Below, one piece after another: positions 27,459 through 36,804 of a stretch of 64,000 bases of DNA. The number at the start of each line of letters is the position of its first letter. Position 1 is the first letter of the stretch. A program made the position numbers and the translations under genes. The DNA is from Vreelandella sulfidaeris (GTDB taxonomy: Bacteria > Pseudomonadota > Gammaproteobacteria > Pseudomonadales > Halomonadaceae), in NCBI GenBank assembly GCA_007182875.1, contig AP019515.1, positions 186,001-250,000 of the forward strand. The letters run 5' to 3'. The notes beneath the pieces are model-generated. The model was given only the letters and a program-made list of their open reading frames with translations, was not told the DNA's origin and searched no databases.

Positions 27459-28435
27459 ATGTTCAAAGCCATCCTGTTCGACAAGCAAGACAACCGGCAG
27501 CAGGCGACGCTCGAGACCCTTGACGAGTCGCAGCTGCCCGAGGGCGACGTCACCGTCCGGGTCGACTGCAGCACCCTCAACTACAAGGACGCCCTGGCCA
27601 TCACCGGCAGGGGCCAGTGGTGCGTGCCTTCCCCATGGTGCCGGGCATCGACCTAGCCAGTACGGTGGAGGCCTCCGCGAGCGAGGCCTATGCGCCGGGC
27701 GATGCAGTGCTGCTCAACGGATGGGGAGTGGGCGAGGGCCACTGGGGCGGACTGGCCGAGAAGGCCCGTCTAGAGAGCCGCTGGCTGATTCCCTGCCGGC
27801 GGCCTTCACGCCACGCCAAGCCAGGGCATCGGCACCGCCGGCTACACCGCCATGCTCTCAGTGATGGCGTTAGAGAGGCAAGGCGTCACCCGGAGCAGGG
27901 TGATGTGCTGGTCACCGGCGCCAACGGAGGGTCGGCAGCTACGCCATCGCGCTGCTCACGCGGCTGGGCTACCGGGTGGTGGCCTACACCGGCCGCCCAG
28001 AGGAGACCGACTACCTCCAAGGGCTCGGCGCCGCGGAGGTGATCGACCGGGCTACCCTCTCCGAGCCGGGACGCCCGCTGGGCAAGGAGCGCTGGGCGGG
28101 AGCTATCGACGCCGTGGGCAGCCACACCCTGGCCAACGTCCTGGCCTCAACCCGCTACGGTGGCACGGTGGCCGCCTGCGGTCTGGCCCAGGGCATGGAC
28201 CTGTCCGCCAGCGTCGCGCCCTTTATCCTGCGCGGCGTGACCCTGGCGGGGATCGACAGCGTGATGCGCCCCTACGCGGATAGCGTCGAGTCCTGGCGGC
28301 GTCTGGGGAGCTGCTGGTTCCCGAGCAGCTCGATGCTATCACCAGCTCCATCGCCCTCGACGACGCCATCGAGGCGGCCGATGATCTGCTCGCCGGTCGC
28401 ATTCGCGGACGCGTAGTAGTGACCATGGCTCTATA
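27459..28435 (+). CDS. acuI: AcuI/YhdH-type acrylyl-CoA (quinone-like) reductase (frameshifted)
   Basis: A zinc-free medium-chain reductase. MFKAILFDKQDNRQQATLET, then NYKDALAITGRG, FPMVPGIDLASTVEAS, DAVLLNGWGVGEGHWGGLAE, the NADPH loop VLVTGANGGVGSYAIALLTR, VAYTGRPEETDYLQGLGAAE, AIDAVGSHTLANVLASTRYG and RIRGRVVVTMAL. The GWGVGExHWGG block marks the YhdH/AcuI group, which reduces acryloyl-CoA in DMSP and propionate metabolism. Shifts occur near 27615, 27800, 27930 and 28305. 325 residues. GC is higher than in the backbone genes, consistent with chromosomal origin. Confidence 0.82.
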
Positions 28436-28497
28436 AATCCGAATAATAGGTACGTTTTCTTTACGTAGAAAATTTAACGTAATTTATTTACGCAAAA

Positions 28498-28660
28498 TTG
28501 CCCCTCCAGGAAGTCCTGGTGTCATTTTCAGAAGACGGCTGCACCAGCGCATCGAGCGGACCGCCCGGTGTGCAGTGGTCTTCTGAAAGAATTGTTTCAG
28601 CAATCGCCTTCACCAACCTCGACTATGCTCAGTCCTCCTAAGCACCATGGGCGGGTCGAG
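28498..28660. repeat. Left Tn3-like terminal and res-like sequence
   Basis: TTGCCCCTCCAGG, then TGTCATTTTCAGAAGACGGC at 28520-28539, is inverted relative to 32342-32371. The following stretch with CACCAACCTCGACTATGCTC resembles sequences flanking Tn3-family termini (from memory). Confidence 0.5.
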
Positions 28661-28754
28661 GCATGGCATCAGATACATCACCAATTGCCGAGCAAGGCGT
28701 GACCATCCTGTCCGACCTGAGCACAGGCCCAGTTCCGAACGTCCATCATCGGAG

Positions 28755-28880
28755 CCTTGGTGACACTTGAATTGGGGCATGAGGCCGCCGCACGCATCAA
28801 GGTCAGCAAGACGGCCCTCTACGCCGTTTTGAAGGCCAGCCAGCCCGACACGCCAGTGGGCCTTGGGCGGGCAACGGGCA
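28755..28880 (+). pseudogene. Resolvase C-terminal HTH remnant
   Basis: EAAARIKVSKTALYAVLKAS repeats, almost base for base, the helix-turn-helix of the resolvase at 32230-32290. Only the C-terminus is present. Confidence 0.65.
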
Positions 28881-28929
28881 ACGGCAACTACAATGCTCGA
28901 CCATGCACCACGATAGTGCATGGCCGGAC

Positions 28930-31104
28930 ACAGGGATGACTCCCTGGCGCCTGATGGGGCATGCCCCGAGACCGAGACGCTCTCGTTCCAGGACGCCGTT
29001 GGGGAAGGCGAGGGCGGGGCCATCAGGGCAATGATGTCGGCCACCGAGGTCGGACGGCTGAAGAGGAAGCCCTGGCCGTGGGTGCAGCCGGTATCGCGCA
29101 CGAACGCTTCCTGCTCGGGGTGTCGATCCCCTCGGCGATGGTCTTCATGCCACAGTGGTTGGCCATGAAGACGATGGTCTTGACCAGCGAGGCGTTCAGC
29201 GAGGAGGCTTTCGGGCCGGACACGAACGACTTGTCGATCTTGACCGTTTCCAGGGGATAGCGGCCCAGGTCGCCAAGGCCGTAATACCCGTGCCGAAGTC
29301 ATCCAGCACCAGGCGGTATCCTCGCTTCGCCAGGTCGAGCAGTACACGGTGCTAGTTGTCACTTTCCAAGATCAACAGGCTCTCGGTGATCTCGAGCTTG
29401 ATGCTGGAAGACTCTACGCCGTGTTTTTCCAGCAGCTGTTTCAGTTTGAACGGAAACGTCAGGTCGCGCAGCTGCTTGGCCGAGATATTGATCGAGACCG
29501 TGATATTCCGGCCCGTTTCTTCCGCCACGGGAATGAATTCGGCCGGCAACACCTCCCCAGTTCCTTGTGGCGCCACCGGAGCAGTGCTTCCATGCCGGTG
29601 ATCTCACGGCTCACCAGAGAATAGATAGGCTGATAGCGCAGGTACAGCTCTTCATGGGTCAGGCAATGAGCCAACAGACCCTTCAGCCTTGCATGTTACT
29701 GCGAGCGCTCCTCCATCGTTGCATCATAGAAGCAGAACAGGTTTGTGCCCCTCGACTTGGCTTGGTACATGGCGATATCGGCATAGCGGAACACATCGGA
29801 GAGATCCTGAGTGTCGTCGGGAATCATCGCGATCCCGATACTCGCCCCGACCAGCATGTGCTTGCCGCCCACCTCAACGGGGCCCGCCAGCAGGGCATGA
29901 ATCTTGTCGACGACCCGTGACACATCTTCCTCAGAGGCGACGTCGGTCAGCAACAGACAGAATTCATCACCACCGAAGCGTGCCACATCGTCCTCGGTGC
30001 GCACGAGCTTCGCCATGGATTTGGCCACCCAGCACAGCAGCTCATCGCCGGCGGTATGGCCCAGGGTGTCGTTGACGGCCTTGAAACCGTCCAGGTCAAC
30101 GTAGAGGACTCCGGCCTTCAGCTTATGGCGGATGCAGCGCGCCAACTCGTGGTTCAGGTGCTCTATAAACAGCGACCGGTTCGCCAATCCGGTGAGAAAA
30201 TCGTAGTTCGCCTGACGAAAAGCAGTTCCCGACTGGTGCTCAATTCCATGAGGTGACCATGGGCCAGCCTGCCATAGGCTCGCAGCCGTCGATAGAAGAA
30301 GAGGCTGCCCGCGAGGATCAGTAGCACGCCTCCAATCACCCAGGGTAGGAGCTGTGTGAGGAGGCTCTGGCCAGGATGCTCCGGACGCCATTGAAGGGTG
30401 CCCAGCGGCTCGCCGCTCGGTGTTGCCAGGGGAGGGACGCCAGTTGGCCTGTCTCCCGAGGGGAGCTGCCGCTGCAGGCAGCAGACGCAGGGCCTCGATC
30501 TGAAAATCACGACGCCAAGCGCCCAGAATGGCCTCGTCGATGTAGTTGACCAGGATCAGATAGCCATGCGCCTGATCGGTGGCATACGGGGTCGGGTCGT
30601 AGGCCACATACGGCGACACGGCGACCAGGGCAGGCGCTCCCTGGATATCCAGGATGTCAGATGCGGGCTCGGGGTCGGCGAAATCGGTGTCGATGGCCTC
30701 GGCCATGAGCTGCTTGAACTCGGCGGTCAGCAGGCCCTCGGGCAGCGCCTCCAGTTCCGTACCCTTGTGTACGCCGTGGATCAGTGTCGCCTCGCGATCC
30801 AGACTCACTACCCAGTCGGTACCGTACTGGTTCTGCAGATAACCGCTGACGTTTTCCATGGCCCAGTCGGTGTCTCGCTGGTAGATTACCAGCTCGACGG
30901 CCTCGTTCCACCAGCTATAATCTCGGCTGCGGTTGGCCAGTTCCTCGAGCTCGAGATCGAGCAGTCGCTGCACCTGCTCCCGCGACTTCGCTTCGGCATA
31001 GCGATCGAGCGACTGCGACGACAGGATCACCACCCGAAGACCCCGGCCACGGCGATCAAGATCGTGACCAGGCTGATTAAGAGACCGCGCCCCAGGGCTC
31101 TCAT
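28930..31104 (-). CDS. CHASE4-GGDEF-EAL membrane protein for cyclic di-GMP (frameshifted)
   Basis: ATG 31104 starts a membrane helix (LLISLVTILIAVAGVF). The periplasmic CHASE4 domain follows (NRSRDYSWWNEAVELVIYQR, NQYGTDWVVSLDREATL), then a second helix near residue 250. The GGDEF domain has NYDFLTGLANRSLFIEHLNH, GVLYVDLDGFKAVNDTLGHT and the active-site ARFGGDEFCLLL. The EAL domain has YQPIYSLVSREITGMEALLR, where EALLR carries the metal-binding Glu, then INISAKQLRDL, KLEITESLLILESDN, LVLDDFGTG and KTIAEGIDTPEQEAF. Both catalytic signatures are intact, so it could make and cleave cyclic di-GMP. Shifts lie near 31046, 30450, 29690, 29545 and 29350. The C-terminus runs into transposon sequence near 28930. 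Confidence 0.85.
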
Positions 31105-31624
31105 AAGCCGTTCACTGGACTCGATGGAGGCCAATTCGTCCTGAGGGGCGCTATCCCCGCGTTCTTGTCCGGCGTGCACTTACACGTTGTCCATGTCGAA
31201 GCCTTAAGAAGAGTATCCGCGTGCTCTTTCGCCAAAGAGCCTTCGTCGCCCGTCGCTTGTCGCGCTTGTGCGAACAGACTGTGATATAGCTCATAACTTA
31301 TCTGTAAGGAAGTTACACTGAAAGCGTCTCAAGAGTAATTTTATTCACCCGTAATCGGCCACCACCCTTTAACGCTGGATAGAGAAGCACTGCTGGAGGC
31401 ACCGCGGCTGCCGGCAGTCAGGGCAGCGAGCGATGGTGACGGAACGATGAACCCGCCATATTCATCAGCGCGTCGAACGCGTGTGTTGAGCCCATTGATT
31501 GCCTGTCGTTGTCAGAAGGTGGTTGTACCCATACATTGGGCGGTTCGCCCGGTGTGCAGCGGACTTGTGAACGAGCCGTGTCAAACGATCCTCGAATTGG
31601 TTCAGCATGGCGGCGCACAATGCA
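31105..31624. other. Upstream region of the GGDEF-EAL gene, no gene seen
   Basis: Short overlapping ORFs on both strands show no motif. The minus-strand promoter of the cyclic di-GMP gene should lie near 31105-31330, an AT-richer stretch, but I cannot pick -35/-10 boxes with confidence. Confidence 0.35.
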
Positions 31625-31741
31625 GCCTGTCCGAGAAACGATCATTAGGCGGCCAATCCGGACATTGTCCGACAACAGCTTGTTTGATGTATTTTGGGAC
31701 AATAAGATAAACGGACGGATTAGCGGACAAAGGGGCAGTCA
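31625..31741. promoter_or_regulatory. res site of a Tn3-type resolvase
   Basis: Several TGTCCGA/CGGACA-type half sites occur in tandem (TGTCCGAGAAAC, CGGACATTGTCCGACAAC, GGGACAATAAGATAAACGGAC) immediately before the resolvase start, the usual arrangement of res subsites. Confidence 0.6.
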
Positions 31742-32384
31742 ATGGCGCTGATTGGCTATGCGCGGGTCCCGACGGCGGAGCAGAACACCGCCTTGTAGAC
31801 CGATGCGCTTCGCAAGGCGGAGTGCGAGCGAATCTTTGATGACACCGTCTCCGGGGCCAAGGAAGAACGACCCGGCCTAACAGCCGCGCTGGGGTTCCTG
31901 CGCGACGGGGATGTGCTGGTTGTGTGGCGACTGGATCGACTGGGACGCTCACTGCCGCATCTGATCGAAGTGGTCAGCACTCTGGACGCGCGTGGCGTCG
32001 GATTCCGGTCGCTGACCGAAAGCATCGATACCACCACGCCGGGTGGGCGGCTGATCTTCCACGTGTTCGGCGCCTTGGGGCAGTTCGAGCGTGATCTGAT
32101 CCGTGATCGCACCAAGGCGGGCTGGCCGCTGCCGCCGCCCGTGGGCGCAAAGGAGAATGCAAGCCCGTTGTCACCGACGACAAGCTGAAGCGGGCAAGGG
32201 AGCACCTCGCCAATGGGCTGAGCATCCGCGAGGCCGCCGCACGCATCAAGGTCAGCAAGACGGCCCTTTACGCCGCTTTGAGGCCAGCCAGTCCGAAGCC
32301 CCAGACCACAGTGCAACCGACTTCAGACACGCAGTGCGATCGTCTTCTGAAAATAACACCTGGAGGGGCAAGCTTCATGTGTAA
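31742..32384 (+). CDS. tnpR: Tn3-family serine resolvase, amber-interrupted
   Basis: A site-specific recombinase. MALIGYARVPTAEQNTAL precedes an in-frame TAG at codon 19 (31796-31798), where relatives usually have Gln. The reading frame then continues TDALRKAECERIFDDTVSGA, GFLRDGDVLVVWRLDRLGRS, GVGFRSLTESIDTTTPGGRL and FGALGQFERDLIRDRTKAG. A shift near 32130 precedes ARGRKGE and the HTH NGLSIREAAARIKVSKTALY. The nucleophile serine position of the usual YARVSTxEQN motif reads YARVPTAEQN, so the catalytic Ser is replaced by Pro. With the stop codon and shift, the enzyme is probably inactive unless these are sequence errors. Confidence 0.8.
32342..32371. repeat. Right Tn3-like terminal repeat
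   Basis: GTCTTCTGAAAATAACACCT followed by GGAGGGGCAA is the inverted counterpart of 28498-28539, with an 8-base gap in the alignment. Confidence 0.55.
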
Positions 32385-32847
32385 AGAAAACTGGACTGCT
32401 CTGTGTTCTCCGGACACTTCTAGCCTAATAGTGATGCTTTATATCGACTTTATGATCAAAGATGGCAGAAAATCAGCCGATATGTGTAAGCATAATAGTA
32501 TTAAACTTGGAGCATTTAAGGATAGGCCAGTAAGAACTTGGACTGGCTGCAGTCCCCTGAACCCAATTGATACTGATTTTTAAGAAGGCACCACCGAGCT
32601 AGCAACTTATTCCACTTAGCGCTGTTCATAGCTTTTCTCATTATTCGAGCTTTCAAAAGCATGACTGACCGGATGGATCAAGCGGTTTTGAAAATGCCTC
32701 CCTCAGCAGACAGCCTGGGAAGCGTGAAATCAACAGTCTGGGCGAACTACAAGCCCGTATAACCCATGCTTAACGGGCAGGTTCTCCGTTTGCCATCAAT
32801 TGATAGCCTTACTGTGGCAGAGTAGGATCAGTCCCAAGTAAGGAACC
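32385..32847. other. No recognisable gene
   Basis: AT-richer stretch after the transposon end. The only longer frame (plus, to 32583) is a read-through of the resolvase region. Nothing to assign. Confidence 0.35.
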
Positions 32848-32982
32848 TTACCTGCGCTTTCTGCCGCTCGATCCCGAACTCCGCTGGCTCGACATCTGCA
32901 AAGGGCTGCCCTCCATCGCTAGCCAGTAGCAACGTAGATCAGCATCGCCTCGGACAATCAGCACATCATCATGATTTTGCAT
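32848..32982 (-). CDS. Small hypothetical protein under the conserved leader
   Basis: ATG 32982 lies 2 bases after GAGAAGG, directly behind leader copy 7. The product is MQNHDDVLIVRGDADLRCYW, then LAMEG. Beyond that, the frame gives a Ser/Arg-rich tail to 32848; with an indel near 32900 it would instead read QPFADVEPAEFGIERQKAQV, which looks more natural. The same frame is open upstream into the RES toxin, so a fused reading cannot be excluded, but the leader argues for an independent start. Confidence 0.4.
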   Translation of the reverse strand: MQNHDDVLIVRGDADLRCYWLAMEGSPLQMSSQRSSGSSGRKRR

Positions 32983-32983
32983 C

Positions 32984-33035
32984 CTTCTCTTCTTTCCCGT
33001 ATGACAGGTCTCGAAGAGAGGTAGGGCGGTGTGAC
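32984..33035 (-). promoter_or_regulatory. Conserved hairpin leader, copy 7
   Basis: Minus strand: GTCACACCGCCCTACC, CTCTCTTC, GAGA, CCTGT-cat-ACGGG, AAA, GAAGAG, then ATG 32982. The apical stem is CC.GT/AC.GG and the outer stem CTCTTC/GAAGAG. Confidence 0.6.
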
Positions 33036-33486
33036 GTGAAATGAAGGCGTCGGTGTAGACTACGAGGTTTACACCCCGTGGATTGGCCAACGACGGGAAC
33101 AGTATGCCGCTAGCACCAGCCTCCAAGGCTAGGTCAGCGAGCAACCAGCTGGGCGGTTCAACGCGATCATTAAACAAAATTCTACGCCAGTCACAACCCA
33201 TTTCCTGCCAGAGAGAGTCCCAGTCAGCCGTGTACCCATGGCTGAAGTCCACTATTGTGGCCAACGCTACCGTGTAGCTCACAATAAGACCGGGTGGCAT
33301 CAGGGTCGAGAGCTGCCGGCACTCCTCAAGCGCGGTCAGCTCTTCCAGAGCAAGGTAGAGTGCGGGAACCCGATACGATTGAGGCGACCGCCATGCTGGC
33401 GGCGCCTGCGCCACTTGTGGGGGCGATGGCCCAGCGGGGACATGGACACGATAGGCTGGTTGATCTGCCAGGCTGGTAAGGATCAT
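33036..33486 (-). CDS. RES-domain toxin, first copy (frameshifted)
   Basis: RES toxins of Xre-RES systems degrade or ADP-ribosylate NAD-dependent targets. ATG 33486 overlaps the antitoxin stop (ATGA). The sequence MILTSLADQPAYRVHVPRWA, then HGGRLNRIG and PALYLALEELTALEECRQL carries the conserved R-x-x and GGR-N blocks. Later blocks are WLLADLALEAGASGILFPSL and NPRGVNLVVYTDAF. Two shifts lie near 33435 and 33375. The C-terminal end is unclear because the frame runs into leader copy 7. Confidence 0.68.
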
Positions 33487-33901
33487 CCAGCCGCGCCTGC
33501 GTGAAGTGATTGAACATAGTTCAATAGATCCTCAGCTCGTCCCTCGCTGACCAACTGCTCTGGTGTCCTGAAATTGAATGCGCTGATCGGTTCATTACGA
33601 AACCAGAACGCGGCATCCTGAAAATTACCATTTATGTCAGCCGCTGCTCCCATGACTCGCACCGCATCCCGTAAGTAAGTCTGCAGCTTCTCAGCCCCTG
33701 GGCGCGGTTTACAGTAACGCGGTGGACATGCGCCCGCGAGGCCAGCGTCTGTACATCCATGCCCAGGGCAAGGCAGAACATCCTCGGGCTGATGATTGGG
33801 CTCTTGGTTTGCCGTGCCCGAGCTTTCAAGTCAGCGAGGAATTGATTGAAAGTGTCGGGAGCAACGTAATCGGACGGCTCGATGATTGCTTCAACGCTCA
33901 T
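33484..33901 (-). CDS. Xre/ParS-type antitoxin, DUF2384 (frameshifted)
   Basis: Partner of the RES toxin. The N-terminal part MSVEAIIEPSDYVAPDTFNQ is followed by an HTH (MFCLALGMDVQTLASRAHVH). After a shift near 33690 comes the toxin-binding DUF2384 domain: KLQTYLRDAVRVMGAA, FWFRNEPISAFNFRTPEQLV and SEGRAEDLLNYVQSL. It ends AGAAG at 33484 with an ATGA overlap to the toxin. About 139 residues. These antitoxins usually autorepress the operon; no operator was identified. Confidence 0.72.
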
Positions 33902-34113
33902 AGCCTATTTTCCTGCAAAATGCAGCGATGTTGCTACATAAATGCATCATATAACTTCAGCGCTTCGAAGTCCATCTCCGCAAGGTGATGTTTGGTCAAC
34001 TGAACAGCTTAGGCACTCCTTTACTTCCGCCTTGGCACCGGCAGGCTTGGATGACCCTCTGCTCGCTTTCACTTGGCCTGTCTGTTCGCTTTTATCCGCT
34101 GGCGCTTCGTTGT

Positions 34114-35545
34114 TTAAAGCCTTTGGCGACCAGCCGAGGTCCCACCTCGCTTCTTCAGGCGTCGCTGGATAGGTGAGGATGTCCGTACATCTTTCTGCCC
34201 AGACACAGCCGATTTCTGCTGTTCTGTAGCACCTTGCGTCGTTTTATCAACCATGACAGTAGGGACTGGCTGATGGCTCGGCTGTGTCACTGGGGACTCA
34301 TGCTCAGCTGTGGCCAGCATTGCCTCCCCAGGCCAAGTTGAATATGGGTATCATTCGGTGCGTTATCGGCCTCTGGACTCCAGTCACCCAGCTCAGCCGA
34401 AACATCACTATGGTTATCTGCGTCAGCCCCTAGCGTCAGCTGACTAATCTCTGAAAAGTCATTCGTGGGTTCGGCTTGCTCAGCGATCAGTTCAACATCC
34501 CCGCTTGTTGTGGGCGAAATTTGGTCATTGGTCGCTATCTGTGCAACGTTCCCACCGGCCGCCTCAACAATCTCATTTAGTAACCAAGCTCCCTCTGATT
34601 CTCTTTAAATCCTGCTGGAGTCTTAGTATGAATGGAATTACTCATCCCATCCTGCTCATAATGTGCAATATCCCCACCGACACCGGGGACATCCTCTAGC
34701 AGCCAAGCGCCAACTATAGCCTTTTCGTCGCCTGTTTCAGCTTTGGCTGAGGCCTGCTGATTCTGGGCATCATTGCCTTTCTGTGCAGCATCCCCACCGC
34801 AAGGTATTGGCTGGCCCGTGCCTTCCTGTGTAGTGTTCTCACCTGCCGTATGAGAATCGTCCAGCAGCCAGGCACCATCTATAACTTTTCTCCGCCTGTT
34901 TCAGCCATTGCGGAAGCCTGCTGGTTCTGGGTGCCATTGCCTTTCTGTGCAGCATCCCCACCGCAAGGGTGGGCTGGCGCATCTCTTCCTGTGCAGTATT
35001 CCCACCTGCCGCATGGAGATCATCCATCAGCTTGGCACCGGCTATATCTTTTCTTCGCCTGTTTCAACCATTGCGGAGGCCTGCTGGTTCTGGGTGTCAT
35101 TGCCTTTCTGTGCAGCATCCCCACCGCAAGGGATGGGCTGGCGCGTCTCTTCCTGTGCAGTATCCCCACCTGCCGCATGGAGATCATCCATCGGCTTGGC
35201 ACCGGCTATATCTTTCCTTCGCCTGTTTCAACCATTGCGGAGGCCTGCTGGTTCTGGGTGCCATTGCCTTTCTGTGCAGCATCCCCACCGCAAGGTGGGC
35301 TGTCGCGTCTCTTCCTGTGCAGTATTCCCACCTGCCGCCTGGGAATCATCTAGCAGCCAGGCGGAAGCCACGTCGGTATTCGTGAGTGATTCATGGCTGA
35401 ATGTAGAGGTTTTGCTCGCTGCCCCTAAACTCTTCTGTGCAGCATTCCCACTGGTTTTCGTTGCATCACCCGTACCCGTAGGCACTGAAGCAAACAGGCT
35501 GACATCACATACGTCTGACGCTGGAATACCTTTAGGCTTAGTCAT
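34114..35545 (-). CDS. Acidic tandem-repeat protein at the end of the transfer operon (frameshifted)
   Basis: MTKPKGIPASDVCDVSLFAS begins at 35545, overlapping the stop of the upstream HD-domain gene (ATGA). The body consists of 55-residue repeats with the core MDDLHAAGGDTAQEETRQP, then CGGDAAQKGN, TQNQQASAMVETGEE and KDIAGA. Copies upstream and downstream (AWLLDDSQAAGGNTAQEE, GAWLLEDVPGVGGDIAH, GAWLLNEIVEAAGGNVAQ) are more divergent. The C-terminus is acidic, then basic (SSPIQRRLKKRGGTSAGRQR). No signal peptide. Period-breaking single-base indels occur in each unit, so the gene is probably intact in reality. Function unknown; repetitive Q/N/E-rich composition suggests a flexible scaffold. 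Confidence 0.6.
34730..35385. repeat. 165-bp tandem repeats (about four units)
   Basis: Units start with GCCTGTTTCA at 34730, 34894, 35057 and 35221, spaced 164, 163 and 164. The expected coding period is 165 (55 codons). Internal anchors include TTTCTGTGCAGCATCCCCAC and TTCCTGTGCAGTATTCCCAC in every unit. The central units are nearly identical and the outer ones diverged. Confidence 0.85.
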
Positions 35546-36722
35546 GCGCTCTTCCCGCTTACCACTGTCTTTTGTTGGCGCAACGCCAGCGTTGCTACTG
35601 TGCTTGCCCTGGGGCCGAGGACGGTTACCTCATAAGCGGTTTCTCGCGGGTATAGGCCTTGGTGTTCTACTGGCAGCTCCACCGCGATCATTCCCTGAAC
35701 TCGATTATGCCGGAACGTACCCGCCACAACGCTTGGTCAGATGGCAACGTCCAGGTCTTCGCCGCTTCGCTCCCTCTGGCACTCCCTCGATTTCAGTGAT
35801 GAGCCAGCCGCGATCGGCCAATGCTGCCAAAAGTACCTGTGTAAACTCCCTGATTTACCTGGGGCTCGAAAGTCACCGCCAAAGGCCGCGGCAACGTCAT
35901 CATCCAGCTTGAAAGGGCTGTCTCCCGAACATGATGTTCGGAGAGGTAAAGCCGCTCACCAACGCGGAAGCCTGCCGCTTTGACACGCTTCGCTAAACCT
36001 TTCACCTGATAGGGTACTTGGGGAACCACTCGCAAGAACGTTTCGATCGCCAGCTCCTGGACATTCAGATTCTCAAGCACCTTGCGTTTCGCCTCGTGTA
36101 GCGAGGCCGTCTATCTCGCAGCTGCTGGAGGAGAGTGACTGCGCGGCGCACCCCTTGCTACTGAGGCCAGGGAAAGCCACTGGCATCAGGTTGGGAGAAT
36201 GCTCGTATTTTACTGCCAGCAACAGTATGGCTCGCTCATCCTCAGGCAGCTCCCACCACGCGGGGAACTTTGCCAACAGACGCCCGCTCTGTTTATCGTG
36301 GTAGGACAGGCGGACCCACTGCCCGTCCTGTTTCGCATGCGAAACAGTCTTGCCAATATCATGTGCTGCCGCGGCAAGAGAGGAGGGATCGGCACCTTCG
36401 TACTCGAAGGCCTCATCGATCACGCCTAGATGGTGCTCAAGCAGTGTCGTACTGTGGCCGTCACCGCAAAAGCATCAGGGTGAGCCTGGAGGTAGCCGAG
36501 CAACTGGTTAATTAGCGGCATGTGATGTGCCGGAACGTTACCCGACAGCTGCGCTTTCACTGGCTTGAAGTTAATCGGATCAGGATAAGGCATGTACGTA
36601 ATTGAGAGATCCATGCCCCGGAACTCACCGCGAGATTTAGCGCGCTGTCGACGTGTTATTAATCCCATTCCCACTATGAGCAGAACGATCACAGAGCCTG
36701 CAGCCATTCCCCGGCTAACCAT
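35542..36722 (-). CDS. HD-domain membrane protein of the transfer operon (frameshifted)
   Basis: A membrane helix near the N-terminus (MAAGSVIVLLIVGMGLI) and a basic stretch are followed by AQLSGNVPAHHMPLINQLLG. After a shift near 36430 come HHLGVIDEAFEYEGADPSSL and AAAAHDIGKTVSHAKQDGQW, the HD motif of metal phosphohydrolases (AHDIGK). The C-terminal part reads ETFLRVVPQVPYQVKGLAKR, then RVGERLYLSEHHVRE, and after shifts near 36110, 35780 and 35690 ends with GMIAVELPVEHQGLYPRETA and KTVVSGKSA. It recalls TraI_2/MOBH-type proteins with HD and winged-helix parts, but relaxase residues were not found. About 390 codons; palindrome copy inside at 36329. Confidence 0.55.
36329..36346. promoter_or_regulatory. 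Perfect 18-bp palindrome inside the HD gene
   Basis: TGTTTCGCATGCGAAACA encodes part of KTVSHAKQD. It is intragenic, so it could act in partition or as a roadblock rather than as a promoter operator. Confidence 0.55.
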
Positions 36723-36804
36723 GGCCAGACAACACGCAACCTTGCTAGGACGACCTCAGTGGCCGCTGATGCCGCGTTCGCGGGGTTTATCTCTTCGTCA
36801 CCCT

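Noticed and set aside
30398..31144. Plus-strand ORF of 248 codons over the CHASE4 domain
   Set aside because: Antisense of the CHASE4-GGDEF-EAL gene; no motifs on the plus strand.
33902..33945. CTGCATTTTGCAG hairpin before the Xre antitoxin as another leader copy
   Set aside because: The stem is similar but GTCAG, CCCTATC and the GAGA/AATGA loop are missing.
34730..35385. Regularly spaced repeats as a CRISPR array
   Set aside because: The period of about 165 bp with near-identical whole units and coding capacity fits a protein tandem repeat; there are no short repeats with unique spacers.
34908..35912. Long plus-strand ORF of 334 codons with repeated segments
   Set aside because: It is the antisense reading of the tandem-repeat gene. 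Its composition (SGCHCLSVQHPHRK) is unlike protein, and the minus strand keeps operon coupling and sensible start codons.
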